Shown: positions 38,179 through 38,749 of the stretch, one piece after another | Position numbering within the stretch: the first letter of the stretch is position 1 | Layout of the letters: the number at the start of each line of letters is the position of its first letter | IMG/VR virus record: IMGVR_UViG_3300046018_000035 | Span: 1-38,749 of that record | Origin: a virus | DNA: 38,749 nucleotides | Strand: one strand, 5' to 3' | The notes under the pieces: model-generated | What the model was told of the DNA's origin: nothing | Database searches by the model: none | What the model saw: the letters and a program-made list of their open reading frames with translations, nothing else | Program-made: the position numbers and the translations under genes

Positions 38179-38749
38179 ATGACCACTGCATTTCAATCAG
38201 ACAGTTTCCAGACTAATGCTTTTCAGATTGATACTGCTAGTGGTATATATACAATTACCCCTTCTGGAAATATTACATTCAGTGGTACTTCCTTATTAGT
38301 AAAAAATAAGATTTATCTTCCTAGTGGAAATATAACTTTTAGTGGGTCTGTTACTGCATTACATATTAGACAGATTACTCCTAGTGGTAATATTACATTC
38401 TCAGGAAGTTCTTCTGTAGTTCATTGGAGAACTATTACTCCTAGTGGGCTTATTAGTTTTTCTGGCACCAACCTTACTACCCACCAAAAAGTATACATTC
38501 CTTCTGGTACAATTACTTTTAGTGGAACAGCTCCATTAAGTTTTAATGGTTCTCAGACTTATACAATATCTCCTACTGGATCTATTACATTCTCTGGAAC
38601 TGCTTTAGTTATAAAGAATAAGATTTACCTGCCAAGTGGCTTGTTACAGTTTGCTGGTAGTGCCGGTCTAGTTAAGACACACATCATGCTACCATCTGGT
38701 TTGATTACTTTTTCTGGTACTGCTCCTATTTCGTTGGTCCCTGCTGGGG
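38179..38749 (+). CDS. 20-residue-repeat virion protein, cut by window end
   Basis: The frame is open to the end (about 190 residues seen). After MTTAFQSDSFQTNAFQ it consists of repeats PSGNITFSGT plus about 10 variable residues, with a period of 20 (once 24). Eight copies are visible. The beta-rich repeat suggests a fibrous tail or virion surface protein. AAAAGG precedes the ATG. Confidence 0.75.
   Translation, partial: MTTAFQSDSFQTNAFQIDTASGIYTITPSGNITFSGTSLLVKNKIYLPSGNITFSGSVTALHIRQITPSGNITFSGSSSVVHWRTITPSGLISFSGTNLTTHQKVYIPSGTITFSGTAPLSFNGSQTYTISPTGSITFSGTALVIKNKIYLPSGLLQFAGSAGLVKTHIMLPSGLITFSGTAPISLVPAG

Noticed and set aside
1-38749. CRISPR arrays, insertion sequences, integrase or lysogeny genes
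   Set aside because: No regular repeat-spacer pattern, transposase-like protein, terminal inverted repeats, integrase or repressor was seen.

Overview
The window is a stretch of a tailed double-stranded DNA bacteriophage (Caudoviricetes) genome. It carries a large terminase, portal, scaffold, HK97-type capsid protein and a complete replication and nucleotide-metabolism set. No integrase or repressor is recognisable, so a lytic lifestyle is likely. The host cannot be named from sequence alone. Sigma-70-type promoters, perfect Shine-Dalgarno sites, DnaA-box-like sites and the phiEco32-like amidoligase fit a phage of a Gram-negative, probably proteobacterial, host. No phage RNA polymerase is visible. 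No tape-measure or sheath gene is seen either, so a short-tailed virion is possible but not proven.

Layout. (1) 1-1,025, rightward: endolysin and one unknown protein, ending at a strong terminator. These look like the far end of the late operon, so the window probably starts inside the late region of a circularly permuted or terminally redundant genome. (2) 1,025-12,487, leftward: class II ribonucleotide reductase, MazG-like and DUF3310 proteins, metallophosphoesterase, HNH nuclease, 5'-3' exonuclease, deaminase, SSB, a DNA polymerase split over two overlapping frames, DnaB-type helicase, ThyX and primase. (3) 12,693-18,305, leftward: a compact cluster for making and breaking amide bonds, with ATP-grasp ligase, class II glutamine amidotransferase, two different glutamine-synthetase-fold amidoligases, a C26/class I glutaminase-type hydrolase and three unknown proteins. 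(4) 18,318-21,990, leftward: many small unknown proteins, the first genes of the leftward block. (5) 22,000-23,466: a 1.4-kb non-coding control region with tandem DnaA-box-like sites, palindromes, repeats, an AT-rich tract and divergent promoters. (6) 23,467 to the end, rightward: packaging, holin, head and tail genes, two glycosyltransferase-like proteins, a methyltransferase and a 20-residue-repeat protein cut by the window end.

How it works together. Leftward (probably early) transcription gives small unknown proteins, then the amide-bond system, then replication and nucleotide supply. Rightward (late) transcription from a near-consensus promoter gives virion assembly and lysis.

Most notable points: the amidoligase cluster; a helicase whose natural start appears to be AUA and a small gene after the portal with no AUG/GUG/UUG/CUG codon at all; a polymerase split exactly before motif A; a tRNA-like fold over the polymerase's ribosome-binding site and start; an oriented TGATCGWC motif about every 1.2 kb through the leftward block; and a GC-rich three-gene insert in the tail module.
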